Source of the DNA: Ovis canadensis
Taxonomy: Eukaryota; Chordata; Mammalia; Artiodactyla; Bovidae
Direction of reading: 5' to 3'
DNA: 64,000 nt
Assembly: GCF_042477335.2 (NCBI RefSeq)
Contig: NC_091255.1
Coordinates: 20,748,501-20,812,500 of the forward strand
Position 1 is the stretch's first letter. Each line of letters starts with the position of its first letter. Position numbers and translations under genes: made by a program. The notes under the pieces are model-generated. The model saw only the letters and a program-made list of their open reading frames with translations, was not told the origin of the DNA and did no database searches. Positions 32,241 through 41,762 of the stretch are shown here, piece after piece.

Positions 32241-33427
32241 GTTTGGGGGAGAATCAGTTCATTTCAGTCGCTCAGTTGTGTCCAGCTCTTTGCGACTCCA
32301 TGAACTGCAGATCACCAGCCCTCCCTGTCCATCACCAACTCCCGGAGTTTACTCAAACTCACGTCCATCGAGTCGGTGATGCCATCCAACCATCTCATCC
32401 TCTGTCGTCCCCTTCTCCTCCCGCCTTCAATCTTTGCCAGCATCAGGGTCTTTTCTAATGAGTCAGTTCTTCACATCAGGTGGCCAAAGTATTGCAGTTT
32501 CAGCTTCAGTATCAGTCCTTCCAATGAATATTCAGGACTGATTTCCTTTAGGATGGACTAGTTGGATCTCCTTGCAGTTCAAGGGACTCTCAAGAGTCTT
32601 CTCCAACACCACAGTTCAAAAGCAATTCTTTGGCACTCAGCTTTCTTTATAGTCCAACTCTCACATCCATACGTGACTACTGGAAAAATCATAGCTTTGA
32701 CTATAGGACCTCTGTTGGTAAAGTAACGTATCTGCTTTTTAATATACTGTCTAGGTTGGTCAGAGCTTTTCTTCCAAGGAGTAAGTGTCTTTTAATTTCA
32801 TGGCTGCAGTCACCATCTGCAGTGATTTTGGAGCCCCGCAAAATAAAGTCAGCCACTGTTTCCCCATCTATTTGCCATGAAGTGATGGGACCAGTTGCCA
32901 TGATCTTAGTTTTCTGAATGTTGAACTTTAAGCCAACTTTTTCACTGTCCTCTTTCACTTTCATCAGGAGGCTCTATAGTTCTTCTTCACTTTCTGCCAT
33001 AAGGGTGGTGTCATCTTCATATTTGAGGTTATTGATATTTCTCCTGGCAATCTTGACTCCAGCTTGTGCTTCATCCAGCCCAGCATTTCCCATGATGTTC
33101 TCTGCATAGAAGTTAAATAAGCAGGGTGACAATATACAGCCTTGACATACTCCTTTTCCTATACGGAACCAGCCTGTTGTTCCATGTCCAGTTCTAACTG
33201 TTGCTTCCTGACCTGCATACAGATTTCTCAAGAGGCAGGTCAGGGGTCTGGTATTCCCATCTCTTTCAGAATTTTCCATAGTTTGTGGTGACGGTAGGTG
33301 CTGGGGGAGAATGGACACATGTATATGTATGGCTGAGTTCCTTCACTGTTCACCTGAAACTATTCCAAAATTGTTAATCAGCTCTACCCACAATACAAAA
33401 GAAAAAGTGTTGTTTTTCTTTTTAAAA
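32241..33427 (+). mobile_element. Ruminant L1 3' end, itself split by BovB
   Basis: 'gtttgggggagaat' (32241-32254) continues at 33302 with 'tgggggagaatggacacatg', 'tatgtatggctgagttcc', 'ttcacctgaaactattcc', the end of ruminant L1. AAGCA at 32236-32240 and 33428-33432 is the likely (short) target-site duplication in the CHR SINE. Confidence 0.75.
32255..33301 (-). mobile_element. BovB LINE, 1.05 kb, with 11-bp target-site duplication
   Basis: TGGGGGAGAAT flanks it at 32244-32254 and 33302-33312. The minus strand holds the RT palm (SPCLFNFYAENIMGNAGLDEAQ) with YEDD in place of YADD, plus the ORF2 C-terminal remnant and the 3' end. 5'-truncated, with frame breaks. Confidence 0.9.
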
Positions 33428-33640
33428 AAGCACGTGCCCCAAAACCTGAGAGGAGCCCCCACTCACCACAATTAGAGGAAATCTTCATGCAGCAATGAAG
33501 ACCTAGCACAGCCAAAAATAAATAAATAAACATAAAAAAAAATTTTTTTTAATGCTGACAGGAGATACCCAAAAGAGGGTAATAAGTGATAGAGAGAGGG
33601 GGAGTGTGGATGGTCCCTGAGAAGAGAATGCTATCTATAG

Positions 33641-33962
33641 CAGTGTTTCTCAAACTTTATTATTCACCTGGGGATCTTGGACTCAACGGTGGGATTGAGC
33701 CAACAGGTCTAACAAGCTCCCAGGTGATGCCAATGATGCGTCATGGGCTCTGCTTTGAATATTAAGAATTTAGAGCAGTGGTTCTCAAACTGAAGGGTGC
33801 ATCAGAAACACCTCGTGGCTTGCTAAAACAGGTTTCTGGGACCCATTCCCAGAGTTTCTGCTTCAGTACTTCTGGAATGGGGCACAAGAATTTGCATTTC
33901 TAATAAGCTCCAAGGTGCTGCTGATGCTCCCTGTCCGGGGATCATATCTGAGAGCCATCGAT
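33641..33962 (+). mobile_element. MER5-group DNA transposons (hAT-Charlie), two copies
   Basis: 33775-33962 is close to full-length MER5A: 'gcagtggttctcaaactg', 'cccagagtttctgcttcag', 'aagaatttgcatttctaa', ending 'gagagccatcg'. 33641-33750 is a shorter relative starting 'cagtgtttctcaaac'. The two lie head to tail. Confidence 0.75.
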
Positions 33963-34073
33963 TCAGCATGGAAGTGAAGAGAATCACCTTAGAAGCAAAA
34001 CAGCTTCATCACTGAGGACATAAGGAAAAGGCAGACAAATGAGTAGGTTTGGAGGGTGGTGGGAGGCTGAGTG

Positions 34074-34411
34074 GGGCTTCCCTGATAGCTCAGCTGGTAA
34101 AGAATCCGCCGGCAATGCTGGAGACCCTGGTTCAATTCCTGGGTTGGAAAGATCCACTGGAGAAGGGATAGGCCACCCTCTCAAGTGCTCTTGGGATTCC
34201 CTGGTGGCTCAACTGGTGAAGAATCTGCCTGCCATGAGGGAGACGTGGGTTCAGTCCTTGGGTTGGGCAGAGCCTCTGGAGGAGGGCATGGCAACCCACT
34301 CCAGTATTCTTGCCTGGAGAATCCCCATGGGCAGAGGAGCCTGATGGGCTACAGTCCATGGGATCGTAAAAAGTTGGACACGACCTGAGCAACTAAGCAC
34401 AGCACAGCACA
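34074..34411 (+). mobile_element. BOV-A2 SINE
   Basis: Sense dimer (second head near 34195). Ends in (GCACA)n, between GGAGGCTGAG repeats at 34064-34073 and 34412-34421. Confidence 0.9.
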
Positions 34412-34419
34412 GGAGGCTG

Positions 34420-34734
34420 AGGAATTTACTGACCATTGGCCTACACCTTCTCAGTGAAATAGAAGTGAAATCAGCTGAGAGCAAGGGAGAGATTGATGGG
34501 ATAAGGAGCTGTAAATATTAGGTGCAGGCTTATGACTTTCTAATTAGCCCTTCTCGTAACCCAAAAAGTCAATTTATTTTGTTACTGATTAAAGGAACAT
34601 TTTTCAATTACTTCATCCAGACAATCTGACCAGAAACTTGTGTGGTGCAGTGGAAGAAAGATTAAGATTTTGTTAAGCTTTTCCTGTGGCTGGTAACTAG
34701 AAGCATCTGCTTTGGAAAGGGCCAAGCCTGCAGG
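34420..34734. other. Unique intergenic sequence
   Basis: No gene recognised. Ends at a short antisense BOV-tA head stub (34730-34768). Confidence 0.4.
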
Positions 34735-34767
34735 CAGATTCTTCACCACTGAGCCACCCAGTAAGCC

Positions 34768-34900
34768 CATAATAATGGTTACTATTTGTTGAAGGCTGAT
34801 TTCATGCCAGATCCCTAGTATACCATAGGGTTAATATAATAGCTCTGCAAAGGTGAATAGTAATACATCCTTTAACAGACAAAAATCTGAAGTTAAAATT
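34768..34900 (+). mobile_element. MIR SINE fragment
   Basis: 'ataatggttactatttgttgaaggctgatttcatgccag' region and 'tttaacagacaaaaatctgaag' follow the order of MIR in sense orientation. Strongly diverged. Confidence 0.5.
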
Positions 34901-35009
34901 TTGTTTGAAGTGAGGAATTCCCTAGTGAACCGGTGCTTAGGACTTGGCGCTTTCACTGCCAGGGCCTGGGTTCCATCCCTGGCAGAGGAACTAAGATCCT
35001 ACAAGCCGC

Positions 35010-35213
35010 TGAAAGTGAAAGTGAAGTCGCTCAGTCGTGTCCGACTCATTGCGACCCCATGGACTGTAGCCTACCAGGCTCCTCCATCACTGGGATTCTC
35101 CAGGCAAGAGTACTGGAGTGGGTTGCCGTTTCCTTCTCCAGGCGATCTTCCCAACCCAGGGATCGAATCCGGGTCTCCCGAGTTGCAGGCAGACACTTTA
35201 CCATCTGAGCCAC
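35010..35213 (-). mobile_element. BOV-tA SINE (first insert)
   Basis: Complete antisense copy. ACAAGCC(G/A)CT on each side (35000-35009; 35214-35223) is the target-site duplication. Confidence 0.85.
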
Positions 35214-35223
35214 CACAAGCCAC

Positions 35224-35500
35224 TGCTGCTGCTGCTGCTAAGTCACTTCAGCTGTGTCCGACTCTGTGCGACCCCACAGACAGCAGCCCACCAGGCTCCT
35301 CCGTCCCTGGGATTCTCCAGGCAAGAACACTGGAGTGGGTTGCCATTTCCTTCTCCAGTGCATGAAAGTGAAAAGTGAAAGTGAAGTCTCTCAGTCCTGT
35401 TCGACTCATAGCGACCCCGTAGACTGCAGCCTACCAGGCTCCTCTGCCCATGGGGTTTTCCAGGCAAGAGTGCTGGAGTGTGTTGCCATTGCCTTCTCTA
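35224..35500 (-). mobile_element. BOV-A2 SINE (second insert)
   Basis: Starts with (GCT)n and contains two BovA units in the same direction with an internal 'gaaagtgaaaagtgaaagtg' linker. It landed directly beside the previous SINE. Confidence 0.85.
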
Positions 35501-35784
35501 GGCACAGCCAAAAAAAAAGAAAAAAAAATTTTTTTTTTTTTGCTTGAGGTCAACAAAGTCTCCCTATTTCCCAAATTTTAGATGGAAAAAGATTATTTCT
35601 AAACAAAGTATTATACACTGAACCTTGACTTAGTGACTAACACACACACACACACTTCCCAACTTTGGGATCTATCAATCTCCCTAACAGGGCTTTACCT
35701 TCAGTTTTTGAGGTATTATTTAACATCCAGTTCTGAGTAGTTAAGGGTAATCCTATTCACCACTTTTTCTATTGCAGCATAGTA

Positions 35785-36022
35785 AAGAGAAAGTGAAAGT
35801 GAAAGAGTCTCTGTTTAAAAGAAAGACATTTTCCTCCACCTCAGTCCTGTCTGACTCTTTAGGATCCCGTGAACTGTACAATCCATGGAATTCTCCAGGC
35901 CAAAATACTCAAGTGGGTAGCCTTTCCCTCCTCCAGGGGATCTTTCCCAACCCAGGGATCAAACCCAGGTCCCCTGTATTGCAGACGGATTCTTTACCAG
36001 CTGAGCCACAGGGAAACTCATA
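35785..36022 (-). mobile_element. BOV-A2-type SINE with a 40-bp foreign insert
   Basis: Antisense copy whose 5' edge ('aagtgaaagtgaaag') is separated from its body ('gtcctgtctgactc') by 40 bases (35804-35843) that belong to no SINE and recur at 36224-36263. Confidence 0.8.
35804..35843 (+). repeat. 40-bp direct repeat, copy 1 (inside SINE)
   Basis: Identical to 36224-36263 except for one C/T difference. It sits within a SINE, so it is the derived copy. Confidence 0.9.
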
Positions 36023-36223
36023 GTAGGGAAGAACAGTAAAGAGAGAGGAGGAAACAAATTAGTTAACAAATATAGTACAAAAACGTAAAATCCCCAAAGA
36101 CAAGTGACAGTGTCATGGAGATTAGATCTGAGAGAATATTCAGAAGATGGAGTGAAATGAGACTATGTCGGAACTGTTGGGTAATTGGATGGAGATGATG
36201 GTAGGGAGTGAGGGGGACCAGGG

Positions 36224-36263
36224 AGAGTCTCTGTTTAAAAGAAAGATATTTTCCTCCACCTCA
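36224..36263 (+). repeat. 40-bp direct repeat, copy 2 (likely source)
   Basis: Lies in unique sequence 420 bases to the right of copy 1. Being in non-repeat DNA, it is the probable template. Confidence 0.85.
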
Positions 36264-36396
36264 TCTGTCAGTGGATTGATTTCCCCATCTTCATTTCAGA
36301 AGCTTGAATCTCATACAGACATTTCAGTGAGTGACTTTTTTGGGACGTGTTCCATGGGACGGAGTATGAAGAATTCTTCCTCTCTTCCCCACCTCC

Positions 36397-36588
36397 TTTT
36401 CTTTTTTTAAACACTTGCTTATTTGCTCGGCAGTGCCAGGCCTTAGATGAGGCATGAAGGATCTTTAGTTGCCTTATGCAGAATCTTTGCTGGGGCATGC
36501 GGGGATCTAGTTCCCTGACCAGGGATCGAACCTGGGCTCCCTGCGTTGGGAGGATGGGGTCCTAGCCAGCGGACCACCAGGGAAGTTC
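36397..36588 (-). mobile_element. CHR-type SINE with 13-bp target-site duplication
   Basis: Flanked by CTTCCCCACCTCC at 36384-36396 and 36589-36601. Confidence 0.85.
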
Positions 36589-36601
36589 CTTCCCCACCTC
36601 C

Positions 36602-37145
36602 CTTTCCACAGACATACCTTTGTATCCAATTCAAGATGAAAGGATAGTCACTCAGCCCCTCCTGTTCTCTGAGCCAGGCGAATCTCAGCCCCACCCCATC
36701 TCCCAGTTTTCTGACTCTTGAAATGGGAAGGGAAGGAAGAATAGCTGAGATCTTCTAGGCTTTTCAGTCCTTTGGCGACTTCATCTGCTTTCTGTGGTCA
36801 CACCCAGTCCCTGTTTCATTGGACAAGAAATGAACACACATTGAATACGTACTGTCGACAATGGCTTGGACGTTACTGAGTAATAGAGCCAAACTAGACC
36901 TGCTCCAACACGATCGCCCAGCTCCCCAGCCTGCATGTCATGATACAGAATCCACCGAGACCTGATCTGAAACTAGCTATACTCAGAATATCAGAGGTAG
37001 CGAACAGGACACTAGAGTTTCATGCAGAAGACAACTGAACTCACTTATCTTTCTTGGGTTTTACCCCAGATATGGGCAGCTCATCTTTTAACTTCTGTGT
37101 CTCCCTCTCTTTCCTTTGTAGATTTTTTTTTTATGTGGACCATTT
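36602..37145. other. Unique intergenic sequence
   Basis: No repeat or gene recognised. Confidence 0.4.
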
Positions 37146-37147
37146 AA

Positions 37148-37322
37148 AAATGATCTTTATTGAATTTATTATTATATTGCTTCTGTTTTATAATATGTTT
37201 GGGGTTTTTTTTTTTTTGGCCCCGAGGCACGTGGGATGTTAGCTCCCTGACCAGGGATGGAACTCACACCACTCACTGGAAGATGAAGTCTTAACCACTG
37301 GACGGACTGCCAGGGCAGTCCC
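37148..37322 (-). mobile_element. ART2-like tRNA-Glu SINE
   Basis: 'gatctttattgaatttatta', 'ttgcttctgttttata', 'ttttggccccgaggcacgtg', ending 'ggacggactgccagggcag', as in the bovine ART2/CHR-related family. Confidence 0.65.
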
Positions 37323-37925
37323 CATACTTTTCTTTTCCTCTCCTGCACTTTCAGGCCAACGCCACTTTACTCGCTCTTTCCTGACTCATCCTCCCACGCT
37401 CCCTTCCCCAAAATACTTTTCTGCTGTGCCTTCTGGATATTTACTCCCATTATAAACGAACTCCTCTACATCCTTTTCTCCTCTATAATCTTCCCTCCCT
37501 CCCCTCTCATTTTCTCTTGAAAATCCTACTTCTGGGACTGCTCTTCTGAAGTTAGGTGGCTCATAACCTCCCACAATCCATACATTGTAGGGGCTGGAGG
37601 GAGTTCTCCTTTTTTTTTTTTTTTTTTTTAATTTCCATTATTACTAAACCAATACTCCTCTCAGATGGGTAAAAATTCCTCCACCATTTTTCTTTCTCAT
37701 CCACCGGTTTATGGTTCTAGTCTACATTTACAAGAGCTTGTAGCCCCTGGCTCCTGTCTACTGCTAACCCCCGTCCTTGCCAGCACCCTGATAATGTCAT
37801 CTTCCCTTGAAAGAGACGTGAAACCTCATGATTATGAGCCACACTTCAGTGACTTATACAACTCAAGGGATATATAGTTTCACTCCAGGTCAAGCGGACT
37901 CACCCATGACCATGTGCTCCCTGTT
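37323..37925. other. Intergenic sequence with a poly-T tract
   Basis: A 22-T run at about 37608-37629. No gene. Confidence 0.4.
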
Positions 37926-37929
37926 AGGA

Positions 37930-38068
37930 ATCTTTGGGGGATCCCTTGGCAGTCCAGTGGTTAGGAGTCTGCACTTCCAGGGGCCCGGGTCCAACCCTGT
38001 GGTTGGGGAACTAAGATCATGCAAGCTGCGAAATGTGGCCAAATGTTAAGTAAAAATAATAATAAAAT
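37930..38068 (+). mobile_element. CHR-type SINE
   Basis: 'gggatcccttggcagtcc' to 'gaaatgtggccaaatg'. Diverged. A short antisense L1 3' piece follows at 38235-38285. Confidence 0.7.
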
Positions 38069-38440
38069 GAAAAATGAAATGGAGATCTTTGACTTCAATG
38101 TACCTACCAGTCTCTATTTCTACATCTTCCAAACCCTAGCTTTTATTACTGTTTTGAGATCGTACAGAGTCCTGTAGGTTCTTTTTTTTTGCCAGCTTTG
38201 AGGTTTGATTGACCCAAAAAAGGCATAGGGATTCTTTTATTTTGTTGAAGTATAGTTGATTTACGATGTTGTGTAAATTTCTGAAGACATGTAGGTTCTT
38301 GATCTTTCTTTTCTCAACTCATCAGCTCCATTACTGCCAAACTTCCCTTGCTCTGTAGTCTGACCTCCCTGGTTTATCACCTCAACTGGCCCTTCAGGAG
38401 CACTCTCACTTCCCACGTCCCTTCCTTCTTCTGTTGTCAC

Positions 38441-39120
38441 TGAAAGGTGTGTGTGGGGGGTGGTATACAGGCCTGCTTGTCACTCAAAAGCCAGTAAACA
38501 GGCCAGGTCACTGGAAAGGAAAGTTTGCTTTATTTCAGATGCCGGCAACTGGGAGGGAGAGTGACCCACCCTGTCCAAAGGCCGACACCGCTTCCCCGGC
38601 CCTACAATCAGGGAGTGAACTGATTTTTATAGACAGAGTGGGAGGATTACAGGCAGAAAGAATACAGTCATCTCTACATCTTCAAATTGGTCATCAGTGT
38701 TCTGACCAACATCATCTTGGTTGTTGTAGGTACAGTGACTCTTCAGTTCCAGGGCGCACTTGTTCCCATTTCTTTGCAGTCAGTTCTCAGAATTGTGGCA
38801 GCTCAAGTCCTGGGCACTGTCTGGTTACCATGCAGTTAACTTCTCCACCTGGTGTTTTGATATCTGTAAGACAGCTATGAGACAAGTCACAGGGTATGGC
38901 TCAGAGTATTATCTATAGGCCTTGAGAAAATATTAAAGGTCCTTGACTCTGCTTAATGACTGCATTATTATTATATAGTGTCTCTGGACTGTTTTCCTTT
39001 GTTTCGGCATTTCTCACTTCTCTGATTAAACTTATTTTTTTTATAACTGCAGTTTTTCACAGGCAAAAGGCAGGCAGAAGATATTGTGGGTGGCAGTGGG
39101 GGGATCGGGTGGTCAAGGAC
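38441..39120 (-). mobile_element. Ruminant ERV solo LTR fossil
   Basis: Minus-oriented. On that strand a TATA-like TATAAAAATC lies near 38625 and a poly-A signal AATAAA near 38533, giving U3 on the right and U5 on the left. It shares its U3-side sequence with 28633-29265. The exact ends are not resolved and there is no internal region. Open frames across it are not genes. Confidence 0.6.
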
Positions 39121-39147
39121 CATATGGTCCTGCTCTGTTTTACTATC

Positions 39148-39450
39148 GGAAAGTGAAAGTTGCTCAGTCGAGTCCGACTCCTTGAGACCCCATGGACTGT
39201 AGTCCATGGAATCCTCTAGGCCAGAATATTGGAGTGGATAGCCTTTCCCTTCTCCAGAAGAATCTTCCCAACCCAGGGGTTGAACCCAGGTCTCCCAAAT
39301 TGCAGGTGGATTCTTTACTCTTGAGCCACAAGAGAAGCCCAAGAATACTGGAGTGGGTAGCCTGTCCCTTCACCAGGGGATCTTCCCAACCCAGGAATCT
39401 AACTGGGGTCTCCTGCATTGCAGGAGCATTCTTTACCAACTGAGCTATGA
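39148..39450 (-). mobile_element. BOV-A2 SINE
   Basis: Antisense dimer starting 'gaaagtgaaagttgctcag'; second monomer near 39340. Confidence 0.85.
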
Positions 39451-39824
39451 ATTGACTGACATCCAACACCATCTTGAGAACAAATCCGGTGCTGTCTTCT
39501 CTGCCCCTATACCAAGAATGATGAGGCATGCTACAAGGATAAGTACTGCCTCAAATTTCTGGAGCTGTATACCCAGAATAATACTCAAGAACCCCCTTCC
39601 TTGTCCTTAGTTGATTCTCCTCCTCTTCCATTCTCTCTCCCTTTCCAAGCTTCCCCCACGCACCTCAAGCCCTCTCAAACCCACAGCTTACTCATTAGTT
39701 TTTTTTTTAACTAGTTTTTAAACTTCTTTTTTTTGCTTTTTTGACACAGGCAGCTGGCGCGGCCTGGCTGACAAGTCCAGAACATTCCAGCCCCAACCTT
39801 AACTATTCAGTGTTGGCACTTATT
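39451..39824. other. Unique intergenic sequence
   Basis: Nothing recognised beyond T-rich runs near 39698 and 39730. Confidence 0.4.
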
Positions 39825-39935
39825 TTTTCTTTGCTTTTATTTAGAGGTGCCACAGGGAGGTTCTCCCACCAGGAACTAAGCCCCCTGCTGTGGAAGCTCG
39901 GAGTCCTACCCACTGGACCACTGGGAATCCTCTCT
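39825..39935 (-). mobile_element. CHR-type SINE fragment
   Basis: Antisense, short: 'ctttatttagaggtgccacag' to 'ggaccactgggaatcctc'. It contains GCCCCCTGCTGT (39880-39891), CTCF-like on the minus strand (11 of 12). Confidence 0.55.
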
Positions 39936-40347
39936 TCACCAGTTTTTAGGTCACTTTCATGTTATGCATCTATACAGGTATTTATTGGTCAGTTTCACTT
40001 ATTTTTATTTTTCCCAAATTGTTTGCTTAATCCAGATTTCCAATATATTTCTTTGACATCTGCAGATTGAAAGCAACTGAATCACAGAGAAGAGCTGACA
40101 AGAGAGACGGAAGGGAAAGATCATTTTGCTCCCCCTTTTGACACACCAGCACTGCTCAGTTATTTGAGCCACTAATCCTTTTTCCCTGAAGATAGTTTAA
40201 ATTGGATTTCTGGCATGACCTAAACTATCTTTGCTAATATCTCTCTCTCTGAATGCTGTATCTATCTTTTTCTGCTGTGTTTCATAAGTCACAGATCCAG
40301 TGATTTTCCTCATTATTCATATTTGAGTGAGGAGAAGTCTAGATCGG

Positions 40348-40545
40348 GCTTCCCTAGTGGTTCAGTGGTAAAGAATTCGCCTTCCAGTGCAGAAGACATG
40401 GGTTAGAAAATCCCCTGGAATAGGAAATGGCCCAGTCTAGTACTCTTGCCTGGAGAATCCTGTGGACAGAGGAGCCTGGTGGGCTACAGTCCATGGGGTT
40501 GCAAATGGTCAGACACGACTGAAGCAACTTAGCACACACGCACGC
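40348..40545 (+). mobile_element. BOV-tA SINE
   Basis: Sense copy with a small internal deletion after the head. Ends in CA/CG-rich 'gcacacacgcacgcac'. Confidence 0.8.
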
Positions 40546-40564
40546 ACTAATACTTTACTAATCA

Positions 40565-41425
40565 CCTCTAGGCCTGTTCCCAGTTATGTGGGCTCCAAAG
40601 AAGGGGTCACCATTCACTTAGCTCTCAGCTAGGAGGTTAAGAAGGCCTTGGCTTAGCCCCTCTTCCATCTTGGACCGTCAAGTCTAAAGAGGCAGGTCTG
40701 GCCTTTCCTGGGTCAGTAAGGGGCACACACAGGTAGGGGCACAGATGGTGGCCAAGAGCCCAAGCTTGCCACCCATCTGCCAGCCTGGTTGTGTTTAGAG
40801 AAAGATTCCGTTGTTGTGGCTCACGCTGGGCTTGACTGTGTGACTGCCTGGCACCCAGCCAGCGGGACAGACTTCCTCGTGTTCCCCTGTGAACTGTAAG
40901 GCCTGGACCAGCCGCAGAGCCTCATTCACAGAGTACCCAACAGGCAAATCACTGCAGGTGATCTGGGGATCACCCTTGCCATTGATGATGAAGAGGCCCC
41001 TGTAGGCAATGCCTTCGTCTTCCTAGGGACCATAATCATGGGACAAGTTTCTGGTTACATGGGCCAGCAGGGGGATGTTCAGGGGCCCAAGCCTCCCTCC
41101 TTCTGGAGGGTGTTGATCCAAGCCAAGTGAGTGAACTGAGTCCACAGAGATGCTCAGCACTTTGCAGTTCAGCTTCTGCAACTCCATAGCATGTTGCTGA
41201 AAGCGATAATCTCCGTGGGGCACACAAAGGTAAATTACAGATGGGAGAAAAAGCAGGCCCTGTATTTTCCTTTGTACTCAGAAAGCTTCACCTTCGTGAA
41301 GGCACCATCCACCACTGGGGGTGCCTGGAATTCCAGGGCGGGTTTTCCGATATGCGCGTTGCCGGATGCCATGACTAAAGCTGCGTGGCAAGGGTGGGTG
41401 CATGGACTCTGAGATGGGCTGACTC
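40565..41425 (-). pseudogene. PRDX2 (pseudogene): Processed pseudogene of peroxiredoxin 2
   Basis: Intronless minus-strand copy of PRDX2, the cytosolic 2-Cys thiol peroxidase. The start ATG maps to 41372 ([16 protein letters not shown], then [18 protein letters not shown]). The stop-equivalent codon at 40785-40787 reads CAG rather than TAG. Diagnostic PRDX2 stretches survive: VCPTEIIAFS with the peroxidatic Cys, LGPLNIPLLAHVTR, and EVCPAGW with the resolving Cys. VVDGAF and PLNIPLLA favour PRDX2 over PRDX1. A stop replaces the Asp before FTFVCPTE, at least two frame shifts follow, and another stop replaces the Val after DYG. The 5' leader (GCCACGCAGCTTTAGTC) and 3' UTR are present; a poly-A tail is not evident. 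It is more decayed than the FCF1 copy and clearly non-functional. Confidence 0.9.
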
Positions 41426-41429
41426 CTTT

Positions 41430-41548
41430 AAAGGCCCCCACTCCAGTATTCTTGCCTGGGAATTCCCATGGACGGAGGAGCCTGGCGGGTGGCAATCCAT
41501 AGCATCACAAAAGAATCGGACACAACTTAGCGACTAAACAATATCAAC
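41430..41548 (+). mobile_element. BOV-tA SINE 3' half
   Basis: Only the BovA body ('ctccagtattcttgcctggg' to 'cacaacttagcgactaaac'), directly upstream of the PRDX2 copy. Confidence 0.8.
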
Positions 41549-41554
41549 AAGTCT

Positions 41555-41762
41555 AGACCAGCAAACTACACCCCATGGGCCATATCTGGCCAGGGGCTAA
41601 TTTTGTTTTTAACAGCCCACAGGTTAAAAATAGTTTTTACATTTTAATGATTACATTTTTAAATAATAAGAGCTTTCACTGTGTGTCTTGGCCCACAAAG
41701 CCAAAAATGTTTATCCATCTGGCCCTATAAGAAAAACTTTGCCAACCTCTGATTTAGAAGGA
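41555..41762 (-). mobile_element. hAT-type DNA transposon fragment
   Basis: 'ccagcaaactac...gggccatatctggcc' at one end and 'atctggccctataagaaaaactttgccaacctctg' region at the other form the inverted ends of a common mammalian MER1-group element. Family name uncertain. Confidence 0.5.

Larger units (their letters stand above)
31706..33535 (+). mobile_element. CHR-type SINE with internal minisatellite, split by L1
   Basis: The head starts at 31706 ('gggacttccctgatggtac'). The body runs to 32240 ('cacagtgagaagca') and resumes at 33428 ('aagcacgtgccccaaaacc') down to its 'cagccaaaaataaataaa' tail near 33520. Both the expansion (31892-32210) and the interruption (32241-33427) are later events. 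Confidence 0.8.
34913..35522 (+). mobile_element. CHR-type SINE split by two BOV SINEs
   Basis: The head and body (34913-35009) end in 'acaagccgct'. The tail 'ggcacagccaaaaaaaaaga' resumes at about 35500. The two antisense BOV-type SINEs in between are listed separately. Confidence 0.75.

Noticed and set aside
34853-35365. 170-codon open frame (plus)
   Set aside because: Runs through stacked CHR and BOV SINEs; the peptide repeats the usual SINE translation.
38434-38880. 148-codon open frame (plus)
   Set aside because: Antisense to an LTR fossil; no protein similarity.
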